From positions 4,650,001-4,714,000 of the forward strand of contig NZ_JAGINU010000001.1 in the NCBI RefSeq assembly GCF_017876315.1: 64,000 nt of DNA, written 5' to 3'. Positions 1 through 9,370 of the stretch are shown piece by piece. A program made the translations under genes and the position numbers. Source of the stretch: Pseudonocardia parietis (GTDB lineage: Bacteria; Actinomycetota; Actinomycetes; Mycobacteriales; Pseudonocardiaceae). The notes under the pieces were generated by a model. The model saw only the letters and a program-made list of their open reading frames with translations, had not been told where the DNA came from and ran no database searches. How positions within the stretch are numbered: the first letter of the stretch is position 1; each line of letters begins with the position of its first letter.

Positions 1-757
1 TGCCGAGCACGACGGTCTCCGGCCGCTCCTCGCGCGGTCGCCGCAACGCCACCGTGCGCAACCCGCCGGGCAACGACTGCTGCCCGGCCACGGTGCGCAG
101 TGCTGCCTTGCGGGCCCGCATCCGCCCGGTGATCGTCGGGTACCGCGGCAGGTTGATGCCCTCCTTCACCGCGACCGCGGCGGGCAGCGGCACCCGGTAG
201 ATCTCGACGCCGCCGGGTGTCTCGCGGCGCAGCGCGAGGCCCGGATCGTCGCCGGTGGCGTCGTCCTCGATGCCCTTGATCCCGGTGACCATCGGCAGCC
301 CGAGCGCGCAGGCGACCCGGATCCCGACCTGGGCGTTCCCGGCGACGGCGGAGTCGGTGCCGAACAGCAGCAGGTCGTAGCGAGTCCCCTCGGCGGCCCG
401 GATCCCGGCCAGGATCGACGCCGCCGTCGACTCCGGGTCGAGCTCCTCGGTCGGGACCTCGACCAGCACACCGTCGTCGGCGCCCATGGAGATCGCGTAC
501 CGGAGCTGCTCGGCGGCCTCCGGTGGCCCGACGGTCAGGACGGTGACGCGTGCGGTGCCGCCGGCGTCGCGGCGTCGTCCGGCGATCCGGACGGCCTCCT
601 CGACCGCACACTCCTCGTGCGGGCCCATCGTGAACCCGAGATGGTGGGTGTCGATGGCCAGCCGGTCGTCGGTGAGCGTGATCTGCGCCCCGACCGCCGG
701 GGTGCGCTTCACACATACCAGGACGTCGCGGCGGTCCGGCTCCTCGTCGGTGCTCAT
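1..757 (-). CDS. etfB: Electron transfer flavoprotein beta subunit (FixA/EtfB), 3' part cut by the window edge
   Basis: The visible 252 residues are the beta subunit of an ETF, the soluble FAD/AMP heterodimer that takes electrons from flavin dehydrogenases and passes them to the quinone pool. The N terminus reads DVLVCVKRTP, followed by RYAISMGADDGVLV and, near residue 210, the family signature PRYPTITGRMRARK. The ATG at 757 overlaps the TGA of the dehydrogenase upstream in a 4-bp ATGA, so the two are translationally coupled. This implies the ETF serves that dehydrogenase. The alpha subunit would be expected just beyond position 1. The frame stays open to the window edge, so the gene is incomplete only because of the window. 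Confidence 0.9.
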   Translation of the reverse strand, partial: MSTDEEPDRRDVLVCVKRTPAVGAQITLTDDRLAIDTHHLGFTMGPHEECAVEEAVRIAGRRRDAGGTARVTVLTVGPPEAAEQLRYAISMGADDGVLVEVPTEELDPESTAASILAGIRAAEGTRYDLLLFGTDSAVAGNAQVGIRVACALGLPMVTGIKGIEDDATGDDPGLALRRETPGGVEIYRVPLPAAVAVKEGINLPRYPTITGRMRARKAALRTVAGQQSLPGGLRTVALRRPREERPETVVLG

Positions 758-3270
758 CGCCGCATCCGGGTGTCGTCCGGGTCGAACAGCGGGGTGCGGC
801 CGGCGCGCGCGACCGTGACCGGGTGGTCGTGACCCATGTAGCGGACGGCCAGCCGGGTCCCCTCCTCGGCGCGTTCCGGCGGCAGGTAGGCCATCAGCAG
901 GTGGCGGCCCAGCGACGGGGCCGCGCCGGCCGTCGTCACCACCGAGGGGCGCCCCTTGCGGTCGACGATCCGGGCGCCATCCAGGGTGATCACCGGCTCG
1001 CCACCCTGCGGGACACGGCGCGTCCCGTCGGCGCCGGCGTGGTCGTCGACGACCAGGGTGCACAGCGTCGCGGCGGGTGCCTGCTCCCGGGCGCGCAGAT
1101 AGGCCGCCTTCCCGACGAAGTCGTGCGGCTTCACCCGCGGCAGCGCGAGCCCGGCCTCGACCGGGTCGTGCTCGGAGTCCAGCTCGGCGCCCATCAGCCG
1201 GTAGCCCTTCTCCAGCCGGCCGGTCGTGCCGTACACGCCGATCCCGGCCGGGACGACGCCGAGCGGGCGCCCCGCCGCCCACAGCGCGTCCCACAGCCTG
1301 CGCCCCTGCTCGAACGGCGCGTGCAGCTCCCAGCCCAGGTCACCGACGTAGGACACGCGCAGCGCGAGCACCGGCACCCCGTCGATCGTGATCGGGCGGG
1401 CGTGGCCGAAGGGGAAGCCGTCGGCCGACACGTCGTCGGTGGTGACGGCGGCGAGCAGGTCGCGCGCCCGCGGCCCCCAGACGCCCACGGTGCACACCGC
1501 CGAGGTCACCTCGGTCAGCACAGCCGTGCCGCCGGCGGGCAGGTGCTCGGTGAACCAGGCCAGGTCACGCGGCCCGTCGGCGGCGCCGGTGATCACCCGG
1601 AACCGGTCGTCGGCGAGCCGCACGATCGTCAGGTCGGAACGGAAGCCGCCGTTCGGCGCCAGTACCGGCGTGTAGATCATCCGCCCCACGGGCCGGTCGA
1701 CGTTCGCCACCACGAGACCCTGCAGGTACTCGCAGGCTCCCGGGCCGGTCACCTCGAACTGGGTGAACGCGGAGAGGTCGATCATCGCGACCCGCTCGCG
1801 CATCGCCAGGTGCTCGGCATCGATGATCGGCGACCACCAGCGGGCGTCCCACTCGTGCGGCCGCTGCCCCACCCGGTCGCCGAACTCGTCGAGCAGCCCC
1901 CGGTTGGACTCGTACCACTGTGGACGCTCCCAGCCCCCGACCTCGAAGAACACCGCACCCAGGTCGACCTCGGCGGCGTGGAACGGCGAGAGCCGCCGGT
2001 CCCGGTCGGAGCTCCACTGCTCGCGGGGGTGCACGATCCCGTAGATCTTGTTGAACCCCTCCGAGGTGCGGGCCCGCACGTGCGCGGGCGTGCGCTGGTG
2101 CGGGCCGAACCGGGCGATGTCGGCGCCGTGCAGATCGATCTCGGCGACCCCGTCGGTCATCCACTGGGCGAGCACCCGACCCACCCCGGGCCCCTCCTTG
2201 ATCCACACCGCGGCCGCCGACCACAGTCCGCCCACCTCGGGGACCGGCCCGAGCAGCGGGGCACCGTCCGGGGTGAGCGAGAGCAGCCCGTTGATCGCGT
2301 GCCGGATCCCGGCGCCGGGCCGGGAGAGGATCTCGCCGAACAGCTCGAGGGCCTGCTCGAGCTGCGGGTCGAAGTCCTCCTCGGTGAAGGGCAGCTGGGT
2401 GGGCGAGAGCGCCGCGGTCGCGAGCGACGGGATGTCGCCGGGCTCGTGCAGGATCGGCCGGTGGGCGTACGAGCCGATCTCCAGGTCGGGCCCGGACTGG
2501 CGCTCGTACATCAACGCGTCCATGTCGCGGACGATCGGGTAGGCGATCTCGGTGCGGGTCCGTTCCAGCTCCGGGATCGGCCCGACGTCGATCATCTGGT
2601 GCACCGCGGGGGTGAGCGGGATGTGCGCCCCGGCCATCCGCGCGATCCGCGGGCTCCACACCCCGCACGCCACGACGACGGTGCCGGTCTCGATGTCGCC
2701 GGCGTCGGTACGTACCCGGGTCACGTGCCCGGCGTCGGTGTCGATGCCCAGCACCTCGGTGTTCGCACACACCGTCAGCGCGCCGAGCTCCTGGGCCCGC
2801 TCACGCATCAGCGCCCCGGTCCGCAGCGGGTCCACCACCGCCACCGACGGCGTCCAGAACCCGCGCAGCACCAGCGAGGGATCGAGGAACGGCACCCGCC
2901 GGGCGACCTCGTCCCGCGAGATCAGCTCGGCGGCGACACCCCACGCCAGGGCCGACGACATCCGCCGGTCCAGCTCGTCGACCCGCTCGGGCGTGCGGGC
3001 GATCTCGATCCCGCCGCAGGTGGTGAGCGTGCCGAACTTCTCGTACTGGCGCATCGAGTCCAGCGTCAGCGCGGTGATCTCCTGCGAGTGGTCGACCGGG
3101 AAGATGAAGTTCGACGCGTGCCCGGTGGAGCCGCCCGGATCGGGCAACGGCCCCTTGTCCAGCAACACGATCCCGCGCAGGCCGCGCTCGGCGAGGTGGT
3201 GCGCCAGCGAGTTGCCGACGATGCCGGCGCCGATCACCACGACGTCGGCCCGGTCCGGTGGTGTGGTCAT
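754..3270 (-). CDS. FAD-dependent dimethylglycine/sarcosine dehydrogenase-like protein with C-terminal GcvT folate domain
   Basis: 838 residues. The N-terminal DAO-type FAD domain (about 1-370) starts with the dinucleotide motif VVVIGAGIVG. It has GSTGHASN around residue 50, whose His matches the position of covalent FAD attachment in dimethylglycine dehydrogenase/oxidase. An FAO_M-like linker (about 375-430) leads to a GcvT aminomethyltransferase fold (about 435-690) and the GcvT C-terminal barrel. This family oxidatively demethylates an N-methyl amine at the FAD site and captures the C1 unit as 5,10-methylene-THF at the folate site. Coupling to ETF-beta suggests a dehydrogenase rather than an O2-using oxidase. 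The substrate cannot be fixed from sequence; dimethylglycine, sarcosine or another N-methylated amine are possible. The gene sits 25 bp after fhs in the same operon. Confidence 0.85.
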   Translation of the reverse strand: MTTPPDRADVVVIGAGIVGNSLAHHLAERGLRGIVLLDKGPLPDPGGSTGHASNFIFPVDHSQEITALTLDSMRQYEKFGTLTTCGGIEIARTPERVDELDRRMSSALAWGVAAELISRDEVARRVPFLDPSLVLRGFWTPSVAVVDPLRTGALMRERAQELGALTVCANTEVLGIDTDAGHVTRVRTDAGDIETGTVVVACGVWSPRIARMAGAHIPLTPAVHQMIDVGPIPELERTRTEIAYPIVRDMDALMYERQSGPDLEIGSYAHRPILHEPGDIPSLATAALSPTQLPFTEEDFDPQLEQALELFGEILSRPGAGIRHAINGLLSLTPDGAPLLGPVPEVGGLWSAAAVWIKEGPGVGRVLAQWMTDGVAEIDLHGADIARFGPHQRTPAHVRARTSEGFNKIYGIVHPREQWSSDRDRRLSPFHAAEVDLGAVFFEVGGWERPQWYESNRGLLDEFGDRVGQRPHEWDARWWSPIIDAEHLAMRERVAMIDLSAFTQFEVTGPGACEYLQGLVVANVDRPVGRMIYTPVLAPNGGFRSDLTIVRLADDRFRVITGAADGPRDLAWFTEHLPAGGTAVLTEVTSAVCTVGVWGPRARDLLAAVTTDDVSADGFPFGHARPITIDGVPVLALRVSYVGDLGWELHAPFEQGRRLWDALWAAGRPLGVVPAGIGVYGTTGRLEKGYRLMGAELDSEHDPVEAGLALPRVKPHDFVGKAAYLRAREQAPAATLCTLVVDDHAGADGTRRVPQGGEPVITLDGARIVDRKGRPSVVTTAGAAPSLGRHLLMAYLPPERAEEGTRLAVRYMGHDHPVTVARAGRTPLFDPDDTRMRR

Positions 3271-3295
3271 GGCGATCCTCCTACGACTCCTGAGA

Positions 3296-4990
3296 TCAGG
3301 ACAGGCCGACGATCTCGCCGTCGGGTCCGATGTCGATGTGCTCGGCGGCCGGGGACGACGACAGACCCGGCATCGTGCGCATGTCGCCGCAGATCAGGTA
3401 GACGAACCCGGCGCCGGCCGAGACCCGCACCTCCCGGACCGGCAGCCGCCAGCCGGTGGGTGCCCCGGGCCGCGTCGGGTCGGCGGTCAGCGACAGGTGG
3501 GTCTTGGCGATGCACACCGGGAGGCCGCCGAAACCCTGCCGCTCGCAGGCCTCGAGCTGACGGCGCGCGAGCGGGCTGGGGTCGACCCCGTCGGCGCCGT
3601 ACATCTCCCGCGCCACCGTGTCGATCTTGTCCAGCAGCGGCAGGTCGTCGGGGTAGAGCGGGTGGAACGCCGCCGTGCCGTCCTCGCACGCCTCCTCGAC
3701 CGCCGTCGCCAGGTCGGCGGCGCCGATCCCGCCCTTGGCGACGTGCTGGGTGACCGCCGCACGCACGCCCTCCTGGGCCGCGATCTCCAGGACGGCCCGC
3801 AGCTCGCTGTCGTAGTCGCCGGGGAACGCGTTGACCGCGACCACCGGCGGCACCCCGTGGGCCCGGATGTTCGCCAGCTGCCGGCGCAGGTTCGCCGCCC
3901 CGGCGAGCACGTCGTCGGGATTCTCCCGGGCCATCGCTTCGGGCAGCGGCCGCCCGGCAACGACCCGGTACCGGCCGGAGTGCGCCTTCAGCGCGCGCAC
4001 CGTCGCGACGACGACGGCCGCGTCCGGCACCAGCCCGGACGACCGGCACTTGATGTTGAAGAACCGCTCGGCGCCCATGTCCGCGCCGAACCCGGCCTCG
4101 GTGACCAGGTAGTCGCCGCACCGGATGCCGATCAGGTCCGCGACCACCGACGAGTTCCCGTGCGCGATGTTGCCGAACGGTCCGCAGTGCACGAACGCCG
4201 GCGTGTTCTCGGTGGTCTGCATCAGGTTCGGCTTGATCGCCTCGCGCAGCAGCACGCACATCGCCCCCGCCGCCTTCAGTGCCTCGGCGGTGACCGGGGC
4301 GCCGTCGCGGTCGGTGCCGACGACGATCCGGCCGAGCCGCGCGCGCAGGTCGGGCAACGATGTGCACAGTGCGAGCACCGCCATCACCTCGCTGGCCGCG
4401 GTGATGTCGAACCCGGTCTCACGCGGGATGCCGTCGGCGTGGCCGCCGAGGCCGGTGACGATCCGGCGCAGGTCGCGGTCGCACAGGTCCAGCACCCGGC
4501 GCCAGGTGATCGAGTACGGGTCCAGACCGGACGCGTTGCCCTTGTGCATGTGGTTGTCCAGCATCGCGGACAGCAGGTTGTGCGCCGCGGTGACGGCGTG
4601 TAGATCGCCGGTGAGGTGCAGGTTCACCGTCTCCATCGGGACGATCTGCGAGTAGCCGCCCCCGGCGGCTCCGCCCTTGATGCCGAGCGTCGGCCCCATG
4701 GACGGCTGCCGGACGGCGATCACCCCGCGCCGTCCGATGTGCCGGAACGCCTGGCCGAGCCCGACCGTGGTCGTGGTCTTGCCTTCGCCGAGCGGCGTCG
4801 GGGTGATCGCGGAGACCACGACGTAGCGGCCCGGCGGCCGGTCGGCGAGATCGTCGACGGCGTCGAGCGAGACCTTGGCGGCGGTGTGCCCGTAGGGCTC
4901 CAGCCGGTGCGGCGCGAGCCCCGCCTCGGCCGCGATCTCCGGCAGCGGCCGCAACCTGGCCTGCCGGGACAGTTCGATATCGGACGACAC
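3296..4990 (-). CDS. fhs: Formate-tetrahydrofolate ligase
   Basis: 564 residues from a GTG at 4990, close to the usual length of about 556. The enzyme interconverts formate + ATP + THF and 10-formyl-THF. The ATP-binding segment PTPLGEGKTT is present near residue 45, and the C terminus ends normally (EIVGLS). The GTG start is preferred because a purine-rich Shine-Dalgarno stretch (GAGGGGG) lies just upstream; a longer reading from 5059 would run into the metF gene and lacks family similarity. Next to methyl- and methylene-THF producing enzymes it probably runs towards formate + ATP, finishing C1 oxidation, though the biosynthetic direction is also possible. A FolD-type enzyme needed between metF and fhs is not in the window. 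Confidence 0.95.
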   Translation of the reverse strand: MSSDIELSRQARLRPLPEIAAEAGLAPHRLEPYGHTAAKVSLDAVDDLADRPPGRYVVVSAITPTPLGEGKTTTTVGLGQAFRHIGRRGVIAVRQPSMGPTLGIKGGAAGGGYSQIVPMETVNLHLTGDLHAVTAAHNLLSAMLDNHMHKGNASGLDPYSITWRRVLDLCDRDLRRIVTGLGGHADGIPRETGFDITAASEVMAVLALCTSLPDLRARLGRIVVGTDRDGAPVTAEALKAAGAMCVLLREAIKPNLMQTTENTPAFVHCGPFGNIAHGNSSVVADLIGIRCGDYLVTEAGFGADMGAERFFNIKCRSSGLVPDAAVVVATVRALKAHSGRYRVVAGRPLPEAMARENPDDVLAGAANLRRQLANIRAHGVPPVVAVNAFPGDYDSELRAVLEIAAQEGVRAAVTQHVAKGGIGAADLATAVEEACEDGTAAFHPLYPDDLPLLDKIDTVAREMYGADGVDPSPLARRQLEACERQGFGGLPVCIAKTHLSLTADPTRPGAPTGWRLPVREVRVSAGAGFVYLICGDMRTMPGLSSSPAAEHIDIGPDGEIVGLS

Positions 4991-5022
4991 GACCCACCCC
5001 CTCGTGGTGTCGCCGCCGCGGG

Positions 5023-5874
5023 TCAGGCGGCCGTGCGACGTCGCGCCTGCTGCACCCATCGCAGCGTGGCGTCGATCTGGTTGAACGTGTAGACGTGCAG
5101 GCCCTCCACAGCGCAGCGGCCCGCCGCGACGTGCGCGCCGAGCCGGCGCACCAGCCCGTCCGGCCGGTAGCCGTTCGGGCGCAACAGTTTTCCGGCGATC
5201 GAGCGGTGCGAGCGCAGGAACCGCGCGGAGTCACCGACGCCGACCCGCACGCTCATCCGGAGCAGCCGCCCGATGTCCACCGCTCCCGGGACCCCGGCGA
5301 CGACCGGCAGCGTGACCCCCCGTGCCCGGGCCCGCGTGGCGAACCCGCAGACCGCGTCGGCGTCGAAGCAGAGCTGGGTGACCGTGTAGGTCGCGTGGCG
5401 TTGCTTGTCGCGCAACGCCGCCCAGAGGACGTCGTCGGCGATCAGCGGATGTCCCTCCGGATAGGACGGCACCCCCACGCTGGTCATCCGGTGCCCCAGC
5501 TCGGCCATCGCACGCAGCAGCGTGAGCCCGTCCGGGAACTCGCCCGCCGGTTCCCGGGCGTCACCCGCGACCACGAACACGTCCCGCACGCCTGCGGCGT
5601 CGAGCCGCTCCAGCGTCGCGGCGAGTGCGGCGCGGTCGGTGACCTGGCGGGCAGCCAGGTGGGGCACCGCGCGGAAACCACTGTGGGACAACGCTTCGGT
5701 CAGCGCGAGGGTGGCCTCGGGGCCGAGGCGTGGTGACGCCGTCACCGTCACCGTCGACCCCGGCGGCAGGGCGACCGCCCGGTCGAGCGTCCCGGGTAGC
5801 GGGAGCAGCTCGAACCGGGGGCCGGTGAGCAACCGCGCGGTGGCGCCGCGGCGGCCAGAAGTCGGTCCGCCCAT
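5023..5874 (-). CDS. metF: Methylenetetrahydrofolate reductase, MetF-like
   Basis: 283 residues forming one TIM-barrel FAD enzyme that interconverts 5-methyl-THF and 5,10-methylene-THF. Family landmarks are visible: FELLP near the N terminus (equivalent of the E. coli FEFFP segment with the catalytic Glu), VVAGDAREPAG (folate-binding Asp), YTVTQLCFDADAV, and VEGLHVYTFNQ near the C terminus. The ATG at 5874 lies 5 bp after the stop of the GcvT/DmdA-like gene. The overlapping open frame further upstream is only antisense or shifted reading of that neighbour. In this operon the enzyme probably oxidises methyl-THF released by the upstream demethylase. A normal methionine-biosynthetic role cannot be excluded. 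Confidence 0.88.
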   Translation of the reverse strand: MGGPTSGRRGATARLLTGPRFELLPLPGTLDRAVALPPGSTVTVTASPRLGPEATLALTEALSHSGFRAVPHLAARQVTDRAALAATLERLDAAGVRDVFVVAGDAREPAGEFPDGLTLLRAMAELGHRMTSVGVPSYPEGHPLIADDVLWAALRDKQRHATYTVTQLCFDADAVCGFATRARARGVTLPVVAGVPGAVDIGRLLRMSVRVGVGDSARFLRSHRSIAGKLLRPNGYRPDGLVRRLGAHVAAGRCAVEGLHVYTFNQIDATLRWVQQARRRTAA

Positions 5875-5879
5875 CGTGC

Positions 5880-7088
5880 TCAGCCCTTCGGGGTCTCCTT
5901 GGACGGGTCCACGAACGGCTTCGGCACGACGACGGCCCGCCGCACACCACCCGGCAGACGCACGTCCAGTTCGGTGCCGAGGCCGGCCAGATCCACCGGC
6001 AGCATCGCCAACCCGATGTTGCGCTCCAGCCGGGGCGAATAGCAGGCGCTGGTCACCCGGCCCACCGCGGCGCCGCCGTGCTCGACCGGGAACGGCTCGA
6101 TCATGGAACCGTCGTTGAAGGACCCGAGCCGGGCGCCGTCGATCTCGACACCGGCCAGCTGCCGGGTCACGCCCTCGGCCTTGATCCTGGTCAGCGCCTG
6201 CTTGCCGACGAAGTCCGCCTCCTGGTCGAGGTCGACCATCCAGCGGTAGTCGTAGCCGACCTCCAGCGGGTTCGTGTCGAGGGTGATGTCGCAGCCGTAG
6301 GCGAGCATCCCGCCCTCGATCCGGCGGATGTGGCACGGGCCGATCGTCCGCATGCCGTGCGGGCGCCCGGCCTCCCAGACGCGGTCCCACAGCGCACCGG
6401 CGTTGCGGGTGGCGTCGTGCAGGTAGATCTCGTAGCCGATCTCTCCGGTGTAGCCGGTGCGGCTCACCACCACGTCCATGCCGTCCACTGTGTACGAACG
6501 CATCCCGTAGTACGGGATATCGAGCACGCCGTCGCCGAACAGGTCGGTCAGCACCGGTTTGGCCAGCGGCCCCTGGATCTGGACCGGCGCCACGTCGACC
6601 TCGCGGATCGTGACGTCCCAGCCGCCGGCGTGGGCCAGACCCATCGCCCACAGCCGGGCGTCACTGTCCGCGAGCGAGAGCCAGAAGCGGTTGTCCTCCA
6701 GGCGGAGCAGGACCGGGTCGTTGATGATCCCGCCGTCCGGGGCCGTCATGAACACGTACTTGCACTTACCCACCGGGCAGGTGGTCAGGTCGCGCGGCAC
6801 CAGGTAGTTGGTGAAGTCGAACGCGGCCGGGCCGGAGATCTCCAGCTGCCGCTCCACGCCGACGTCCCACAGGGTCACGGCGTTCAGGAGTGCGTGGTAC
6901 TCCGCGATCGGATCACCGTAGTGACGCGGGTGGTAGGTGTGGTTGTAGACGCTGTACATCGCCACGCCGTGGGCGCGTGACTTCCAGAAGTACGGCGAGG
7001 TGCGCAACCGGCTGTAGAGCAGGATCCCCGGCGCGTCAGCGGTCCCGATCCCTGGCGACGACGATTGTGGATCAAGCACGTCCGTCAT
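5880..7088 (-). CDS. GcvT-family methyltransferase resembling DMSP demethylase DmdA
   Basis: 402 residues. The whole protein is a GcvT fold, but it resembles DmdA and O-demethylases (LigM/DesA) more than the glycine cleavage T protein: VYNHTYHP, LWDVGVERQLEI, RDLTTCPVGKC and GGIINDPVLLRL follow the DmdA pattern in order. Such enzymes move a methyl group from a sulfonium, ether or amine to THF, giving 5-methyl-THF. Being first in the operon and followed by metF and fhs fits this use. The start at 7088 (MTDVL) is chosen because GAGG sits 8 nt upstream; an ATG at 7106 has no clear ribosome site. DmdA similarity is recalled from known sequences, so the true substrate (DMSP, betaine-like compound, methoxy-aromatic) is open. 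Confidence 0.72.
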   Translation of the reverse strand: MTDVLDPQSSSPGIGTADAPGILLYSRLRTSPYFWKSRAHGVAMYSVYNHTYHPRHYGDPIAEYHALLNAVTLWDVGVERQLEISGPAAFDFTNYLVPRDLTTCPVGKCKYVFMTAPDGGIINDPVLLRLEDNRFWLSLADSDARLWAMGLAHAGGWDVTIREVDVAPVQIQGPLAKPVLTDLFGDGVLDIPYYGMRSYTVDGMDVVVSRTGYTGEIGYEIYLHDATRNAGALWDRVWEAGRPHGMRTIGPCHIRRIEGGMLAYGCDITLDTNPLEVGYDYRWMVDLDQEADFVGKQALTRIKAEGVTRQLAGVEIDGARLGSFNDGSMIEPFPVEHGGAAVGRVTSACYSPRLERNIGLAMLPVDLAGLGTELDVRLPGGVRRAVVVPKPFVDPSKETPKG

Positions 7089-7130
7089 ACGGATCGCCTC
7101 GTTCATCCAGATCGAAGGGAATCAGAGAGT

Positions 7131-7143
7131 TGCGTATTACGCA
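7131..7143. promoter_or_regulatory. Candidate operator/promoter of the one-carbon operon
   Basis: TGCGTATTACGCA is a perfect inverted repeat (TGCGTA, one base, TACGCA) lying 43 bp before the chosen start of the DmdA-like gene, inside an unusually AT-rich pocket. On the minus strand TAATAC within it could act as a -10. GntR-family regulators commonly bind such short palindromes, but no regulator gene is adjacent, so the binding protein is unknown. Confidence 0.45.
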
Positions 7144-7225
7144 CTCGTTCTGAAGAGGCGCAACAAGTGTGCGCAGGCGTCAGAGCGGGCGTCAAGAGTC
7201 GATTCGCCCGGATCGCACCCCTGTG

Positions 7226-7840
7226 TCAGGAAGTGCGCACCATGTCCACGAACAGGTCGTGCACCCGGCCGTCGCCGGTCAGCTCGGGATGGAACGAGGT
7301 GGCCAGCACCGCCCCCTGGCGGATCGCGACCGGCCGGCCCGCGGCCGCCCCCGCGACGTCCACATGGGGCACCGAGGCGAGGACCTCGACCTCGCCCCCG
7401 GTCTTCTCCACCCACGGCGCCCGGATGAACACCGCGTGCACCGGGCCGCCGGGGAGACCGTCGAACTCCAGGTCCGTCTCGAACGAGTCGGCCTGGCGGC
7501 CGAACGCGTTGCGCCGCACGACCACGTCCAGGCCGCCGAGCTGGTGCTGGTCCGGGCGGCCGTCGAGGATCTCCTCGGCCAGCAGGATCATCCCGGCGCA
7601 CGAGCCGTACGCCGGCATCCCGGCGCGCAGCCGCGCCCGCAACGGCTCCAGCAGCTCGAACACGTCGAGCAGCTTCGACATCGTGGTCGACTCCCCGCCG
7701 GGCAGCACGATCGCGTCCACGGCGTCGAGTTCGGACGTGCGGCGCACCGGGACGGCCGTCGCGCCGGCCGCGGTCAGCGCGGCGAGGTGCTCACGGACGT
7801 TGCCCTGCAGGGCCAGCACACCGACGGTCGGGGAGGTCAT
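7226..7840 (-). CDS. pdxT: Pyridoxal 5'-phosphate synthase glutaminase subunit PdxT
   Basis: 204 residues, normal for PdxT. This class I glutaminase supplies ammonia to PdxS in the deoxyxylulose-independent route to PLP. The nucleophile elbow GSCAGM (Cys near 80), the LPGGESTTM segment and the SFHPEL His-Glu pair near residues 174-178 complete the catalytic triad. It normally sits close to pdxS, but here pdxS is at 23.6-24.5 kb with some 15.7 kb between them. It is followed 137 bp later by the one-carbon operon in the same direction; the operator candidate in that gap suggests separate transcription. Confidence 0.95.
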   Translation of the reverse strand: MTSPTVGVLALQGNVREHLAALTAAGATAVPVRRTSELDAVDAIVLPGGESTTMSKLLDVFELLEPLRARLRAGMPAYGSCAGMILLAEEILDGRPDQHQLGGLDVVVRRNAFGRQADSFETDLEFDGLPGGPVHAVFIRAPWVEKTGGEVEVLASVPHVDVAGAAAGRPVAIRQGAVLATSFHPELTGDGRVHDLFVDMVRTS

Positions 7841-7915
7841 GGGGTCGAGGGTAGTACGGCCCCACCTGCGGTAACCGGCGCTGCGGGCGTGAGCCGGGGC
7901 ACCCGCGACACCCGC

Positions 7916-9322
7916 TCAGCCGGCCGCGACCTCGCCCGTGCGCGCCTGCTTCCCCGCGGCCGTACGCACCGCCTCGGCGACGGCGGGCGCCACGTTGTGG
8001 TCGAACACGCTCGGCACGATGAACGACGGGTTCGGCTCGGCGACGACGTTCGCGATCGCCTCGGCCGCGGCCAGCAGCATCTCGTCGGTGATGTCGTGCG
8101 CCTGCGCGTCGAGCAGGCCGCGGAACACCCCCGGGAACGCGAGCACGTTGTTGATCTGGTTCGGGTAGTCGGAACGACCGGTCGCGACGACGGCGGCGTG
8201 CTGCATCGCGAGCGTCGGGTCGACCTCCGGATCCGGGTTGGCGAGGGCGAAGACGATCGCGTCGTCCTTCATCGTGGCGAGCTCGTCGGCGCCGAACAGG
8301 TTCGGCGCGCTGACCCCGATGAACACGTCCGCACCGACGAGTGCGTCGGCCAGGGTCCCGGTCCGGCCGCCGGGGTTGGTCTTCGCCGCGATCGCGCGCA
8401 GGTTGTCGTCCATCCCGTCGCGTCCGGGATGGACGATGCCGTCGACGTCGACCGCGACCACGTCCGCGGTCTCCTCCGAGCCGAGCAGCCGGATGATCGC
8501 CGAGCCGGCCGCGCCGACCCCGCAGACGACCACGCGCACGTCGGAGAACTTCTTGCCGACCACCCGCAGCGCGTTGCGCAGCGCCCCGAGCACGACGACG
8601 GCGGTGCCGTGCTGGTCGTCGTGGAAGACCGGGATGTCGAGCAGCTCGCGCAGCCGGCGCTCGATCTCGAAGCAGCGCGGCGCGGCGATGTCCTCCAGGT
8701 TGACGCCGCCGTAGCCGGGGGCGATCAGCTGCACGGTGCGGATGATCTCCTCGGTGTCCTGGGTGTCCAGGCACACCGGCCAGGCGTCCACGCCGGCGAA
8801 CTGCTTGAACAGTGCCGCCTTGCCCTCCATCACCGGCATCGCCGCGGCGGCGCCGATGTTGCCCAGCCCGAGCACCGCGGACCCGTCGGTCACGACGGCG
8901 ACGGTGTTGCGCTTGATGGTCAGCCGGCGCGCGTCGGACGGGTTCTCCGCGATCGCCATCGACACCCGCGCGACACCCGGGGTGTAGGCGCGGGACAGGT
9001 CGTCACGGGTGCGGAGGTTGACCTTGGAGTGCACCTCGATCTTGCCGCCTAGGTGGAGCAGGAACGTCCGGTCGGAGACCTTGCGGACCGAGAAGCCGTC
9101 GAGGGCCTCGATCGCGACCTTGATCTCCTCGACGTGCTCGGTGTTGCGGGCGTCGACCGAGATGTCGACGACGAGATGCTCGGTCCGCGCCTCGACGACG
9201 TCGAAGGCGGTCACGACGCCGCCGACGTGGCCGACGGCGGCCGTCAGGTCACCGGCGGTGCTGGGGCGGGCAGGGGCGTCGACGCGAGCGGTGATGGCAT
9301 AACCGGGACCTGGAATGGACAC
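7916..9322 (-). CDS. Malic enzyme with N-terminal ACT domain
   Basis: 468 residues. Oxidatively decarboxylates malate to pyruvate with NAD(P)+. An ACT-type regulatory domain occupies about residues 8-85, followed by the catalytic part: [37 protein letters not shown], the nucleotide-binding [10 protein letters not shown] and SRSDYPNQ-like substrate loop ([11 protein letters not shown]). The GTG start at 9322 keeps the ACT domain. The ACT module suggests control by an amino acid or related ligand. The gene is transcribed away from the EF-G-like gene; the 130-bp gap holds two symmetric sites described separately. Cofactor choice (NAD or NADP) cannot be read with confidence. Confidence 0.93.
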   Translation of the reverse strand: MSIPGPGYAITARVDAPARPSTAGDLTAAVGHVGGVVTAFDVVEARTEHLVVDISVDARNTEHVEEIKVAIEALDGFSVRKVSDRTFLLHLGGKIEVHSKVNLRTRDDLSRAYTPGVARVSMAIAENPSDARRLTIKRNTVAVVTDGSAVLGLGNIGAAAAMPVMEGKAALFKQFAGVDAWPVCLDTQDTEEIIRTVQLIAPGYGGVNLEDIAAPRCFEIERRLRELLDIPVFHDDQHGTAVVVLGALRNALRVVGKKFSDVRVVVCGVGAAGSAIIRLLGSEETADVVAVDVDGIVHPGRDGMDDNLRAIAAKTNPGGRTGTLADALVGADVFIGVSAPNLFGADELATMKDDAIVFALANPDPEVDPTLAMQHAAVVATGRSDYPNQINNVLAFPGVFRGLLDAQAHDITDEMLLAAAEAIANVVAEPNPSFIVPSVFDHNVAPAVAEAVRTAAGKQARTGEVAAG

Positions 9323-9370
9323 GGGGCGGAAGGCTACCGCCGGACGTGTGGTTACCGACGGGTCATCGAT

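Noticed and set aside
823-3753. A very long open frame on the plus strand opposite the dehydrogenase and fhs genes
   Set aside because: It is rich in Arg, Gly, Pro and His, lacks any family pattern and mirrors two well-recognised genes; long antisense frames are expected at this GC content.
4990-5059. Longer fhs start inside metF
   Set aside because: The extra residues have no family similarity, and a strong purine-rich site precedes the GTG at 4990.
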